Assembly (NCBI GenBank): GCA_963787185.1
Contig: CAWBCC010000026.1
Coordinates: forward strand, 1 to 64,000
Source: JAJXZP01 sp963787185
GTDB taxonomy: Bacteria; Spirochaetota; Spirochaetia; Treponematales; Rectinemataceae
Direction of reading: 5' to 3'
Length of the DNA stretch: 64,000 nt
Positions 1-8,048 of this stretch are shown one piece after another. Each line of letters begins with the position of its first letter. The first letter of the stretch is position 1. The notes beneath the pieces were generated by a model. The model ran no database searches. It had not been told where the DNA came from and saw nothing but the letters and a program-made list of their open reading frames with translations. Made by a program: the position numbers and the translations under genes.

Positions 1-1
1 C

Positions 2-1027
2 ATCGAAGACTTCATGTTCGGCCTCGAGTTCCCGGGCAAGCATAGAATCTATGACCATAGGAAAAGACTCTTTCCGCGTTTCGATGCGTCCGCGGTGAAC
101 ATCGCCGCGAGCATCGCGGAGATAGGGCGCGGGAAGTTCGATCTCTTCCATCCGACCTATTACGATCCCTATTTTCTCGGAACCCTAGGGGACCGGCCCT
201 ACGTCGTCACCGTGCACGACTGCACCCATGAGCAGTTTCCCGAATTTTTCGGCGCCTCCGACCGGACCTTCCACGACAAGAAGCTGGTGCTCGAGCGTGC
301 CGCTCGGATCATTGCGATCTCGGAGACGACGAAGCGAGAGGTGTCGAGATTCTACGGGATCGACGGATCGCGCATCGATGTCGTGTATCACGGGATCGAT
401 CGGACGGGAACGCCGCCGGGACCCGCGGGCGCTACTCTCCGTCTTCCCGATCGCTATCTTCTGTACACGGGCCAGCGCTTCCACTACAAGAACTGGCTGT
501 TCTTCGTCCGGGCCCTCGCCGAGGTTCTGCTCTCATACGAAGACCTGAAGCTCGTATGCACGGGGCCGGAGTTCAGCCGGGGAGAAATCGCATACCTTGC
601 CGATCTAGGCCTGAACGAGCGCGTCGTCCGCCTGCGATCGAGCTTCGGGGACCTGCCGCTCCTCTACGCCCATGCCCTCGCCTTCGTCTTCCCCTCGCTC
701 TCCGAAGGCTTCGGCCTGCCCATCCTCGAGGCTATGGACGCGGGCTGCCCGGCCCTGCTCTCGGACATTCCCGTCATGAGGGAGATCGGATCGACGGCTG
801 CACTCTACTTCCCGCCCAAGGATATGGACTCCATTCGCGCCTGCGTCGCCTCGGTCGTGGACGACGCGGAACTGCGTCGATCGCTATCGCTGAAGGGGAA
901 AGACCGCGCCGCCGACTTCTCGTGGGAAACGACCTTCGCGAAGACTTTGGACGTTTATAAGATGGCCATCCTAGACCCAGCAAGGCATAGCGTCGAGATG
1001 ATCGGATCCAGGGGAGGATCAATTTGA
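2..1027 (+). CDS. GT4-family glycosyltransferase, 5' end cut by the window
   Basis: Retaining glycosyltransferase of the GT-B fold, probably adding a sugar to a surface polysaccharide in the cytoplasm. The reading frame is open from base 2; the Met at base 14 is not a normal start, because GT4 proteins have about 30-50 further residues before the acceptor-domain segment seen here. Counting from that Met, HDCTHEQFPEFF lies near residues 69-80, the donor domain starts near YTGQRFHYKNW (151-161), and the GT4 E-x7-E signature is E231...E239 in EGFGLPILE. The stop overlaps the TTG start of the next gene, so the two are co-transcribed. Donor and acceptor cannot be read from sequence alone. Confidence 0.88.
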   Translation: MEDFMFGLEFPGKHRIYDHRKRLFPRFDASAVNIAASIAEIGRGKFDLFHPTYYDPYFLGTLGDRPYVVTVHDCTHEQFPEFFGASDRTFHDKKLVLERAARIIAISETTKREVSRFYGIDGSRIDVVYHGIDRTGTPPGPAGATLRLPDRYLLYTGQRFHYKNWLFFVRALAEVLLSYEDLKLVCTGPEFSRGEIAYLADLGLNERVVRLRSSFGDLPLLYAHALAFVFPSLSEGFGLPILEAMDAGCPALLSDIPVMREIGSTAALYFPPKDMDSIRACVASVVDDAELRRSLSLKGKDRAADFSWETTFAKTLDVYKMAILDPARHSVEMIGSRGGSI

Positions 1028-2328
1028 GAGCAAAGAAGATGCTGGTCGACAAAGCGAGAAAAGCGAAGCGGATCATAGATTTCGTCAACCTCGTCTCGGC
1101 GCATAAGGAATCCGGACTCTGGCTCAAGATCATCGACATGCGCCTGAATCACAGGCAAGAGGACCTGGTGACCATCGAGCGGCGGTTCGTGGACTTTCCC
1201 AATCTCATCGATCCCGCATATCCCTTGGATTGGAAATATTTGGAGGGGAGGATTCTCCTTTCTCAGGATCGATTGAATGCCGCGACGAGGTCGATGCTCC
1301 CATCGGGCCCGGAAGACCGCAACGCAGACGCGACCGCGGACCTGCACGGTGAAATCGCCCGGAGAATCCGGGAGCTGGAGAAAAAACGATCCACCGCCTC
1401 TTCGAATGAAAAGTATCTCGTCATCAGAGCCTGCGGCATCGGCTTATGGGGCGAAATCAACCACGTCATAGCGCAGCTGGTATTCGCGAAATGGACGAAG
1501 AGGATTCCCTATGTCTTTTGGGGAAAGGAATGCCTCTACAATGACGGCAGCGAGGAGAATGCCTTTCTGCAGTATTTCTCGAGCTGGGGAGAGCATCGGA
1601 GCGCGATATCGGGCATGGCGCGATTCTTCCCCGACGATTTTTGGTCGAAAGAGAATGTCTTCGGAGCGAATACGCGCAAATACACCTTCTCGAGCCCGCG
1701 CGAACATGTCGGTCTGGATATTTTGGGCCGGGACGAGGACGTGCTGGTCGTCGACAGCTATGTCGCTCTCGAGGTGCTCCTCGAATGGCTGCCCGAAGGG
1801 CACGAGTACGGCGGCAGGAGCGGCCGGGACCTGTATGGCGATCTCTTCGCCGAGTATTTGAAGGTCCGACCGGAAATCTCCGCTCTGATCGAGGGATTCT
1901 GGGAGCGGCAGATGAAAGGCATTTCCTTCGTCGCGGTCCACGCCCGCGGCGGCGATCGAGCGGAGAACAACGCGAAACTGGCCGAGAACGACAGGCTGTA
2001 TTTCGATAAGATCGAGACCATGTGCCGCCCGGAGGAGAAAATCTTCCTGTGCACCGATTCCCGGTTCATCTACGAGGATTTCCTCTCGAAGTACGAGGAT
2101 CGCCTGGTCGCTTACCCCTCCCAGCGGACGACGGGCAGCCAGGGGCTCCACAACGGATCGTCGGCGAACAGAAGCCTGGCTGGGACGGAGACCCTGATCG
2201 AGGTCCTTCTCGCCGTGCGCTGCGCGAAGTTCATCGGCTGCAGCTCCAATGTGAGCGGCACCATCCTCACCCTCGGCCGTTGGGAAGCGTCGCACGTGTT
2301 CCATGATCTTCCTTCTCTCACTTTATAG
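1024..2328 (+). CDS. Probable fucosyltransferase-fold protein (NodZ/O-FucT-like)
   Basis: 434 residues starting at TTG 1024, with a strong GGGGAGG Shine-Dalgarno about 5 bases upstream. The C-terminal half carries a match to the nucleotide-binding motif of the alpha-1,2/alpha-1,6/protein-O-fucosyltransferase superfamily: H306-A-R308-G-G-D311-R, followed by FLCTDS (341-346) and GCSSNVSG (405-412). These correspond to the GDP-fucose-binding strands of NodZ/GT23-like enzymes. The N-terminal 130 residues are poorly recognisable. It sits between a GT4 and a GT25 gene. With the FKP gene at 42878 a GDP-fucose donor is plausible, but the family assignment rests on motifs only. Confidence 0.6.
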   Translation: MRAKKMLVDKARKAKRIIDFVNLVSAHKESGLWLKIIDMRLNHRQEDLVTIERRFVDFPNLIDPAYPLDWKYLEGRILLSQDRLNAATRSMLPSGPEDRNADATADLHGEIARRIRELEKKRSTASSNEKYLVIRACGIGLWGEINHVIAQLVFAKWTKRIPYVFWGKECLYNDGSEENAFLQYFSSWGEHRSAISGMARFFPDDFWSKENVFGANTRKYTFSSPREHVGLDILGRDEDVLVVDSYVALEVLLEWLPEGHEYGGRSGRDLYGDLFAEYLKVRPEISALIEGFWERQMKGISFVAVHARGGDRAENNAKLAENDRLYFDKIETMCRPEEKIFLCTDSRFIYEDFLSKYEDRLVAYPSQRTTGSQGLHNGSSANRSLAGTETLIEVLLAVRCAKFIGCSSNVSGTILTLGRWEASHVFHDLPSLTL

Positions 2329-2340
2329 GTCTTGAGGTTC

Positions 2341-2346
2341 TATAAT
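2341..2346 (+). promoter_or_regulatory. Consensus -10 box upstream of the GT25 gene
   Basis: TATAAT lies 14 bases before ATG 2361, after the preceding stop. No good -35 hexamer lies 16-18 bases upstream. A CGGAGAT ribosome-binding site follows at 2348-2354. Confidence 0.35.
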
Positions 2347-2360
2347 TCGGAGATTTCCAT

Positions 2361-3149
2361 ATGGTTGCTCTTAAAGAACTAGCTATCGAAACGGCTTTTC
2401 GAGGCTACAATCTGACTGCGCGCCGCTTGCCGAAGTGGACCAGTCTGCCCTCCCGGCCCTTCGCCGCGCTCAACGCCTATTTCGACGCCGTCTGGGTGCT
2501 CACGATCCCGCGCAGCGCCGGCCGCCGCGAGTTCATGAGCCGCCAGCTCGAGGGGCTCGAGTTCGAGTTCTTCACGGGCGTCGACGGCTCCATACTAGGG
2601 AGCGACCCTCGCGTGGATCTACCGGCGGCCCTGGCCCGCTACGGCAGGCCCGTGAGGATCAACGAGCTGGCCTGCACCCTCTCCCACCTCGTCATGTTCC
2701 AGTCCATGCTCGATAGCGGACTCGAGCGCCTCCTCGTCTTCGAAGACGACGCCGTCTTCCTGCGGCGCAACGCCGCCTGGGTCTCCTACTGTCTGGAGCG
2801 CCTGCCCGTGGATTGGGAGCTCTTCTACCTGGGCTACCGCGACGGAGAGCTGCGCGGCTTCCAGCGCGAGTTCCAGGAGCTCCTGGGGCGCAAGAGGGAT
2901 CCTTCCGAGGTCGTCTCGCGCTCCGTGGGGCGGGGCATCAGGACAGCCGCGGGCCACGACTACACCCACGCCTACGCTGTCACCTCCGAGGGGGCCCGGA
3001 AGCTCCTGGAAGGAGCCTACCCCGTGCAGTACACGGCCGACGGCTGGCTCGAGCACAAAGTGATCGAGCGGAAGATCACCGCCTACATCAGCGTACCCAA
3101 GCTCTTCGCTCAGCAGGAGAGCCTGGGCTCGTCCATCCACCAGTCCTAG
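2361..3149 (+). CDS. GT25-family glycosyltransferase (LPS/LOS type)
   Basis: 262 residues, typical of the GT25 family that adds galactose or glucose to lipooligosaccharide cores. Visible family features are VWVLTIPRSAGRREFM (44-59), NELACTLSHL (101-110, with the Ser-His pair of the family) and the acidic triad in VFEDDAVF (E128, D129, D130). There is no signal peptide, so it should act in the cytoplasm. It lies 32 bases after the previous gene and 24 before a GT11 gene, consistent with one polysaccharide operon. Which sugar it transfers is unknown. Confidence 0.85.
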   Translation: MVALKELAIETAFRGYNLTARRLPKWTSLPSRPFAALNAYFDAVWVLTIPRSAGRREFMSRQLEGLEFEFFTGVDGSILGSDPRVDLPAALARYGRPVRINELACTLSHLVMFQSMLDSGLERLLVFEDDAVFLRRNAAWVSYCLERLPVDWELFYLGYRDGELRGFQREFQELLGRKRDPSEVVSRSVGRGIRTAAGHDYTHAYAVTSEGARKLLEGAYPVQYTADGWLEHKVIERKITAYISVPKLFAQQESLGSSIHQS

Positions 3150-3173
3150 TCCGAGCCGCGACGGGGGATCCCG

Positions 3174-4076
3174 ATGGTCATACTCTTCCCTCCCGGCGGA
3201 CGCACCGGCAATCAGCTGTTCCAGGCCGCGTATATCGCGAGTCTGGCGGGCCCTAAGGGATATTTCTTCACCCGCGGTTTCGGAAAGACGCGGGCTCTTC
3301 TCTATGGGAGCTGGAAGCGCCGGTGGCTGAATGTCGACGCGAAGCCCCTCTGCCGGATCATCGAAAGGGTCGTCGAGCCTCTCTGCTGGCATCTCTTGAT
3401 CAAGACGGGCCTCGTGTCTTCGATAATCGAGCTCAGGGGCGAGACCCTGGATGTCCGCAAGGGCAAAATCCGCCGCGTCACCATAGTAAAGGGATTCTTC
3501 GAAACCGACTCGTTCATGGCGGGCGACATACGGCGAAGCTTTCGCCTCAAGCATAGGTATATCGTCTCGACGCGGGGCTGCTTCGCACAGATGCGCGACG
3601 GCGCCGCGCCGCTCTTCGTTCATATACGGCACAGCGATTTCGGCGCGACTTTCGTGGAGGGGCACAACATCCAGCTCCCCGACGTCTACTACAAGGAAGG
3701 CGTCGAAGTCCTGAAGCGGAAATACAGCGATCCGTTTTTCGTGATCGTGGGCGACGATCCGGCCTATGCCGAGAAGCTCTTCGCCGACCTGCCCCGGAAG
3801 TACGTTTCCCGCCTCTCTCCTGCGGATGACCTCGCGCTCATGTCCCAGTGCGCAGGCGGCGTCCTCTCCAACAGCACCTTCGCGTGGTGGGGCGCCTTCA
3901 TGGGAAAACCCGGCGGAACTTATGTCGCTCCGCGCTTTTGGTGGGGCTGGCCCATTGGAAAATGGCAGCCTGCCGGCATGGACACGGCCCTCGTCTCCGA
4001 CTACATCGACGTGAAGGCGCTCCGCCAATCGAGAATCTCGCCGGCGGAGCGCGCCGGGGACACCGCTCCGCGATGA
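3174..4076 (+). CDS. GT11-family alpha-1,2-fucosyltransferase-like, foreign C-terminus
   Basis: 300 residues starting at ATG 3174. GT11 motifs are present in order: GNQLFQAA (12-19), the GDP-fucose-binding H150-I-R152-H-S-D155, DDLALMSQC (218-226) and SNSTFAWWGA (232-241). The family usually transfers L-fucose to a galactose or glucose 2-OH. From about residue 281 (base 4016) the frame runs into sequence identical to part of a DUF4143 ATPase gene read on the opposite strand. The last 20 or so residues are therefore not native. The catalytic core looks complete, so the enzyme may still work. GDP-fucose could come from the FKP gene at 42878. Confidence 0.85.
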   Translation: MVILFPPGGRTGNQLFQAAYIASLAGPKGYFFTRGFGKTRALLYGSWKRRWLNVDAKPLCRIIERVVEPLCWHLLIKTGLVSSIIELRGETLDVRKGKIRRVTIVKGFFETDSFMAGDIRRSFRLKHRYIVSTRGCFAQMRDGAAPLFVHIRHSDFGATFVEGHNIQLPDVYYKEGVEVLKRKYSDPFFVIVGDDPAYAEKLFADLPRKYVSRLSPADDLALMSQCAGGVLSNSTFAWWGAFMGKPGGTYVAPRFWWGWPIGKWQPAGMDTALVSDYIDVKALRQSRISPAERAGDTAPR

Positions 4077-4317
4077 GTCGCGGCCTTGAATCGATCGGCG
4101 ACGACGAGGTTCTCGAAGACGGCACCGCGGAGCGGATGGCTGCGCAGATCCTCGGGACTCCGGAGGCCGAGGAGGCGGCAGAGGAGCGAGGTGTCGTGCC
4201 AGTAAAGCTTGGGGGATTTCACGAGGCGGCTCGTGATGTTTTTGTGCCAGGGCGGCAGACGAAAAACCAGCCGGGCCGCCTCGATGAGACTGAGCCAGGC
4301 CTTGACCGTGTTCACGG
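4016..4317 (-). pseudogene. Deletion remnant of the DUF4143 ATPase at 6767-7933
   Basis: Bases 4016-4055 are identical to 6791-6830, and 4066-4317 match 7036-7287 with about five differences in 252 bases. The roughly 205 bases between them in the intact gene are missing, with ten unrelated bases at the junction. Read on the minus strand it keeps the winged-helix and linker region (AWLSLIEAA, RLVKSPKLYWHD) but has no Walker motifs. It has destroyed or replaced the 3' end of the GT11 gene. The high identity says the copy is recent or has been homogenised. Confidence 0.88.
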
Positions 4318-4444
4318 AATCGCATTCGGCAGGAAAGTAGACACGCATTATCTCCTATGGATCGCCCCTCCCTACCTCCGGCGCCTCCTGGGCGAGAGCA
4401 CGGCGTACCTGAGCCGGAGGGGCCGACGGCGAAATCCGAGCACA

Positions 4445-4780
4445 CTAGTATTCCAAATCGAGAGCAATTCGAAGAGCTTCATTCAGTTGTTCAACCTTTT
4501 CAGGCGATAAATGGCCGATATAGTCGGTAAGCATCGACTTGGGAATACTTATCAATTCATCGCAATGGATGGAACTGCCGCGTTTGAGTCCTTCTTCGAT
4601 GCCTGTTTCAACCTGTGTCGATAGTTCGTTATGGATCGAGTAAATTGGCGCACAGGTGGCTGTCGAGAACTTTGAGTCAAGAACGACTTGGCGACTTACG
4701 ATGACAAAGACTCTATGATCTTTGGGATCGTTCTTTGATCCCCGATAGACGCGATAAAGCTCACCTCGTTTCACCGTCAT
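4445..4780 (-). CDS. MazF/PemK-family endoribonuclease toxin
   Basis: 111 residues with the MazF beginning (KRGELYRVYRG), a central VFVIVSRQ strand, the CAPIYS strand and a C-terminal helix. MazF enzymes cut mRNA at short motifs when the antitoxin is lost. The start overlaps the stop of the upstream antitoxin gene by four bases (ATGA), the usual arrangement for translational coupling in these pairs. It is noticeably less GC-rich than the flanking sugar genes, which suggests acquisition. RNA target specificity cannot be read from the sequence. Confidence 0.85.
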   Translation of the reverse strand: MTVKRGELYRVYRGSKNDPKDHRVFVIVSRQVVLDSKFSTATCAPIYSIHNELSTQVETGIEEGLKRGSSIHCDELISIPKSMLTDYIGHLSPEKVEQLNEALRIALDLEY

Positions 4781-4998
4781 GCCTGATAGGAAAGTACGTC
4801 CAATGCCTCAGCGTTGATTTCGTCTGCTTCATGGTTCAATATGCCCAGGTCTCTCGTATTCCGTATATCCCGATGCTGTAGCTCCAAGTATCTCCAAATG
4901 GCTTTTTCAATGAAATCTGATCGAGAACCTTCCGGAGTTGCTTTATCAAGTTCAGCGAGCAGCTCAGAGGATATGGTGATTGAAGTCTTGACTTTCAT
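4777..4998 (-). CDS. Ribbon-helix-helix antitoxin for the adjacent MazF toxin
   Basis: 73 residues. The N-terminus VKTSITISSELLAELDKA followed by SRSDFIEKAIW is a ribbon-helix-helix DNA-binding fold; the C-terminal half (LNHEADEINAEALDVL) should wrap the toxin. A near-palindrome at 5008-5025, 10-27 bases before the start codon, is a likely autoregulatory operator. The gene is first in a two-gene operon with the MazF homologue. The ribosome-binding site is weak. Confidence 0.82.
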   Translation of the reverse strand: MKVKTSITISSELLAELDKATPEGSRSDFIEKAIWRYLELQHRDIRNTRDLGILNHEADEINAEALDVLSYQA

Positions 4999-5007
4999 AC
5001 CGCGAGG

Positions 5008-5025
5008 ATACTACCAAGGTGGTAT
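5008..5025. promoter_or_regulatory. Inverted-repeat operator of the mazEF-like operon
   Basis: ATACTACC, AA, GGTGGTAT: 8-base arms matching at 7 of 8 positions, just upstream of the antitoxin start. Ribbon-helix-helix antitoxins commonly bind such sites to repress their own operon. Confidence 0.55.
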
Positions 5026-5033
5026 GATGTCAA

Positions 5034-5217
5034 TTGTTGAAGTCGGACAATTTCCCCGAGGTCGAAGGAGTACGCCATCGCCCTGATCCAACTGAGGATC
5101 GGGGAGCGCAAGATCGACCTGGTGGTCACCGACCGCAGCTCCGAGCGAGAGTCGCAGCTCATCGTCCGAAATGCGCGGAACGGGATCGCCCACGAGTACG
5201 AAACCGAGGACCTGCGC
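5034..5217 (+). pseudogene. Fused scar of a MntA (MNT) and HepT (HEPN) gene pair
   Basis: A short relic. Around 5038-5052 it reads VEVGQ as in the MNT gene at 13589. After a frame change, 5081-5180 reads LRIGERKIDLVV and SQLIVRNAR, again matching that gene's C-terminus. It then switches without a break to GIAHEYETEDLR, the C-terminal HEPN motif of the gene at 5553. Bases 5184-5217 are identical to 5876-5909 (34 bases). The middle of an older MNT-HEPN pair was evidently deleted, leaving this in-frame joint. No functional product is expected. Confidence 0.75.
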
Positions 5218-5236
5218 CGGTCACCAAGCGGTTATG

Positions 5237-5265
5237 TGGAATCGGTGCGGGAATCCTGCTATACT
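5237..5265 (+). promoter_or_regulatory. Promoter of the first MNT gene, possibly leaderless
   Basis: A good -10 box TATACT (5260-5265) lies 7 bases before ATG 5273. TGGAAT (5237-5242) sits 17 bases upstream as a weak -35. No Shine-Dalgarno fits between. Confidence 0.45.
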
Positions 5266-5272
5266 GGCGATG

Positions 5273-5560
5273 ATGCGGATAAGCGACAGGGAGAAGAAGA
5301 TACTCGTGGACGCCGTCAAGGCTCAGGATCCGGCCGCGCGAGTCTGGCTTTTCGGTTCCAGGGTCGACGACGGCAAGCGGGGCGGGGATATCGATATCGC
5401 CGTCCTCTCCCCGGCGATCGGGCGGCTCGGCCGGATGCGCATCAGGCGACTGGTGACCGACGCCTTGGGAGAGCAGAAGATCGATGTCGTCGTATCCGCG
5501 GACGGCGCCGATCCTTTCTTCCGCCTCGCCGTGGAAAAAGGAATTCCCCTCAATGAGTGA
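5273..5560 (+). CDS. MntA-type nucleotidyltransferase antitoxin
   Basis: 95 residues, a minimal nucleotidyltransferase (MNT). The signature G28-S-R30 with acids D39 and D41 and the third acid D71 (KIDVVV) are all present, so it should be catalytically competent. In characterised MntA/HepT systems the MNT protein AMPylates the HEPN toxin and silences it. Reading continues upstream in frame, but ATG 5270/5273 is the sensible start because only then does the family's N-terminal helix begin. The stop overlaps the start of the HEPN gene at 5553. Confidence 0.85.
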   Translation: MRISDREKKILVDAVKAQDPAARVWLFGSRVDDGKRGGDIDIAVLSPAIGRLGRMRIRRLVTDALGEQKIDVVVSADGADPFFRLAVEKGIPLNE

Positions 5561-6011
5561 CGCCGCGCTCGATGTCCTGATGGCGACCCTCGACAACCTC
5601 TCGGCGAGCATCCGGTGGCTCAGGCGATCGTACGACATTTGCGTCGAAATAGGCATCAAGGAAGCGTACGCCGACGACGAGTTCGATGCTTTCGAGAATC
5701 TCACCTCGAGATATTCGCGGGCGGTCGATCTCATCGTCAATAAGACGCTGAGGAGCATCGATGCTGTCGAATTCCTCGACACAGGGAGCGTCATCGATAC
5801 GGCGAATCGGGCGGAAAAGCGCGGCATCATCGATTCCGTCGGCCGCCTCCGCGATCTCAAAGACCTGAGGAACGAGATCGCCCACGAGTACGAAACCGAG
5901 GACCTGCGCGGACTGTTCGGCGCCGTTCTCTCCGCCGTGCCCCAAATCTTCGAGACCGTGGATCGGATAGCGACATATTGCGAACGATATCGAGCCTCCG
6001 AGACGCCCTAG
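5553..6011 (+). CDS. HepT-like HEPN ribonuclease toxin
   Basis: 152 residues from ATG 5553, which overlaps the MNT stop by eight bases. The catalytic HEPN motif R-x4-H is R106...H111, followed by E112-Y113. This gives the R-x4-H-x-Y form in which the tyrosine of HepT is the AMPylation target of MntA. The helical N-terminus (residues 1-100) fits the family. Its 3' part was also left behind in the scar at 5184-5217, so at least two copies of this pair once existed here. Confidence 0.83.
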   Translation: MSDAALDVLMATLDNLSASIRWLRRSYDICVEIGIKEAYADDEFDAFENLTSRYSRAVDLIVNKTLRSIDAVEFLDTGSVIDTANRAEKRGIIDSVGRLRDLKDLRNEIAHEYETEDLRGLFGAVLSAVPQIFETVDRIATYCERYRASETP

Positions 6012-6057
6012 CCCAATCTTCCTTCCGCCTCTTCCCGGTGGATCGCTCGAATGAAAC

Positions 6058-6665
6058 TCAAGCCAGCCCCACGGCTTTGTACGCTTCGCCGAAACCCCAT
6101 ACCGAATAGCGCGTACCGGTGAAGGATTTATCCCCGCCGTAGATTACCTGCGCGCCCTGGGTTTCGGGGACCAATTCCGTGAAACGTCGCAGGTTCCGGG
6201 TAAAGTCCGGCGAAAAAGTCTGGGAGGCCTTGATTTCGACGGCGATCGGTACGCGTTGCCGCTCCAGAATGATATCGACTTCGGTCCCGTTGCTGTCCCG
6301 GTAGAAGGTCATCGGGTCGCGCCGCCCCCTGTTCCATAAAGCCTTGACCAATTCCAATACGCTTAGCCAATGTCCGAGGGTCGTCGAGCTCACGCCCGTA
6401 TCCTCGGCCAATGAACTCAGGTTGAGCAGCTGTCCGACCCTTCCGGCCAGGAGCCGCAGGAACGTCTCGAAGCGGCTCGGATCCTTGATGTTTATGAGCC
6501 GGCGAAGATCCCGCTCCACATACGTGGCCAGATAGTCCGTGTACGCCTGGGGGACCGGTTGATTCTCCTGATGCACCCGCGGCAGGAAGCCCTTAACTCG
6601 GGGGATCTTTGGATTTCGTCCAGAATGAGGGGGCGAGGATTGCTATGTAAAAAACTCTCCGGATC
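6058..6665 (-). pseudogene. DUF4143 ATPase relic lacking Walker A and two internal parts
   Basis: On the minus strand three pieces of one AAA-DUF4143 protein are recognisable. About 6590-6660 holds a Walker B strand (PLILDEIQRSPEL). After a frame break, 6350-6570 reads TDYLATYVERDL and LLNLSSLAEDTGVS (arm and winged helix). After another loss, 6058-6300 gives the PD-(D/E)XK-like end with EVDIILE and VEIKAS. The Walker A region, the sensor region and the 'KRLVKSPKLYF' segment are missing. A 172-residue frame (6058-6576) survives but cannot be a working ATPase. Confidence 0.8.
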
Positions 6666-6670
6666 GCTCC

Positions 6671-6787
6671 GAGTCCTGAGGGCTCTAGGGAGAGTCCAAA
6701 CACAGTCAGTCAGGGCGGGAACGGATCGACTTTCCGATGAGGACATCGAGGCCGAAATCGAAGCGGTCAGGAAAGCCGGCCCGCTGC
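6671..6787 (+). pseudogene. 3' fragment of the Phd-type antitoxin gene
   Basis: Bases 6671-6787 match 8218-8335 at well over 90%, including RLSDEDI and AEIEAVRKA. Only the last 39 or so codons of the antitoxin are present; the 5' part is replaced by ATPase-relic sequence. It abuts the 3' end of the intact ATPase at 6767-7933. Confidence 0.82.
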
Positions 6788-7933
6788 GAGGGCGCTCCGC
6801 CAATCGAGAATCTCGCCGGCGGAGCGCGCCCCGGACATCGCGCCTCCGTAGACGAGCCTGCGCCGGTCGGGCGGGATCCCCGTTTCGTTTCCGAAGAAAT
6901 CGAGCCCTTTGAAGAATTCCTGAGCGACGGTGCCACCGGATTTGCATTCCCAGATCAGTCGATCCTTCCCGACTCCTTCGATGAGATCGACCTCCCGTCC
7001 CGCCGCGTCCCGCCAGAAATGCAGATCGGGTTCCTCTCCGCGATGAGTCGCGGCCTTGAATCGATCGGCGACGACGAGGTTCTCGAAGACGGCGCCGCGG
7101 AGCGGATGGCTGCGCAGATCCTCGGGACTCCGCAGGCCGAGGAGGCGGCAGAGGAGCGAGGTGTCGTGCCAGTAGAGCTTGGGGGATTTCACGAGGCGGC
7201 TCGTGATGTTTTCGTGCCAGGGCGGCAGACGAAAAACCAGCCAGGCCGCCTCGATGAGACTGAGCCAGGCCTTGACCGTGTTCACGGCGATGCCCGCGTC
7301 GGCCGACAGAGCGCTCAGATTGAGGAGTTGCCCCGCGCGGCCCGCGCAGAGATCCAGGAAGCGCCTGAAGGCCGAAAGATCGCTCACATTCTTGACAAGG
7401 CGCAGGTCCCGCTCCACGTAGGTGGCGAGGTAGTCGCGCGCGAACATATCCGCCGGGAGACCTAGACTTCGAACGCGAGGGTAGAAGCCCTGCCAGGCCG
7501 CATCTTCCCAGCTTTCCCCGAGAGCTTCCTTCCCCAGCTCCTCCCCGGAAAAGGGCAATAGGACGAGCACGGCCGTTCTCCCGGCGAGACTCTGTCCGAT
7601 TTTTTCCATGAGAAGGAAATTGTTGGAACCGGACAGCACATATCGGCCCGGCTCGGAGCGATCGGCGTAGCCCTGCAGGTACCTGAAGAGCGGCGGGTGG
7701 CGCTGGGCCTCGTCGACGATGAGCCCCGTCTCTTTTCCCTGCTCGAGAAACCCGCGCGGATCCGAGATCGCAAAATCGAGTACGTCCGGGTCCTCGAGCG
7801 AGGCATAGGTTTTCTCGGGCCAGAGCGACCTGACAAGGGTCGTCTTGCCCGATTGCCGCGGCCCGGTGAGCGTAACGATCGGATAGTGGCTCGATGCCTT
7901 CGATAGAGCCGCCTCGAGCAGCCTTGGTACCAT
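6767..7933 (-). CDS. AAA+ ATPase with C-terminal DUF4143 (PD-(D/E)XK-like) domain
   Basis: 388 residues, full length for the family. Walker A is GPRQSGKTT (24-32, K30), Walker B is LIVDEAQ (D74-E75), and LSGSNNFLLM is the sensor strand. A winged-helix segment (LLNLSALSADAGIAVNTV) precedes the RLVKSPKLYWHD motif, and the C-terminus has E-V-D-L...W-E-C-K, a PD-(D/E)XK-like core. The biological role of this family is not established; it is abundant near toxin-antitoxin genes. It is divergent from a Phd/PIN pair. The final codons overlap the antitoxin fragment at 6671-6787. Its promoter predicts a leaderless mRNA. Confidence 0.85.
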   Translation of the reverse strand: MVPRLLEAALSKASSHYPIVTLTGPRQSGKTTLVRSLWPEKTYASLEDPDVLDFAISDPRGFLEQGKETGLIVDEAQRHPPLFRYLQGYADRSEPGRYVLSGSNNFLLMEKIGQSLAGRTAVLVLLPFSGEELGKEALGESWEDAAWQGFYPRVRSLGLPADMFARDYLATYVERDLRLVKNVSDLSAFRRFLDLCAGRAGQLLNLSALSADAGIAVNTVKAWLSLIEAAWLVFRLPPWHENITSRLVKSPKLYWHDTSLLCRLLGLRSPEDLRSHPLRGAVFENLVVADRFKAATHRGEEPDLHFWRDAAGREVDLIEGVGKDRLIWECKSGGTVAQEFFKGLDFFGNETGIPPDRRRLVYGGAMSGARSAGEILDWRSALAAGRLS

Positions 7934-7939
7934 GCCATG

Positions 7940-7968
7940 ATCCTACAATGACGATGCAAAACGATCAA
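7940..7968 (-). promoter_or_regulatory. Leaderless-type promoter of the DUF4143 ATPase gene
   Basis: On the minus strand: TTGATC, 17 bases, TAGGAT, then six bases and ATG at 7933. Transcription would start at or next to the start codon, and there is no Shine-Dalgarno. Confidence 0.6.
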
Positions 7969-8000
7969 TCCGCTGATCGATATGCCGCATCCGAGTCGGC

Positions 8001-8038
8001 TTGATATCCGATATCGATTGTGCTACATTTGTGCTACA
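8001..8038 (+). promoter_or_regulatory. Promoter and tandem TTGTGCTACA repeats of the phd/PIN operon
   Basis: TTGATA (8001-8006), 17 bases, TACATT (8024-8029). Two direct repeats TTGTGCTACA at 8018-8027 and 8029-8038 overlap the -10 and start region and could bind the antitoxin. An AGGAG ribosome-binding site follows just before ATG 8049. Confidence 0.6.
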
Positions 8039-8048
8039 GAGGAGCGCG

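Noticed and set aside
2619..4445. 608-codon open frame on the minus strand
   Set aside because: Antisense to the well-supported GT25 and GT11 genes; long shadow frames are expected at this GC content, and the protein is Arg/Pro/Ala-rich without motifs.
5122..5556. 144-codon frame running from the scar into the MNT gene
   Set aside because: Only its first 35 or so codons (the scar) have homology; the rest is a shifted reading of the real MNT gene.
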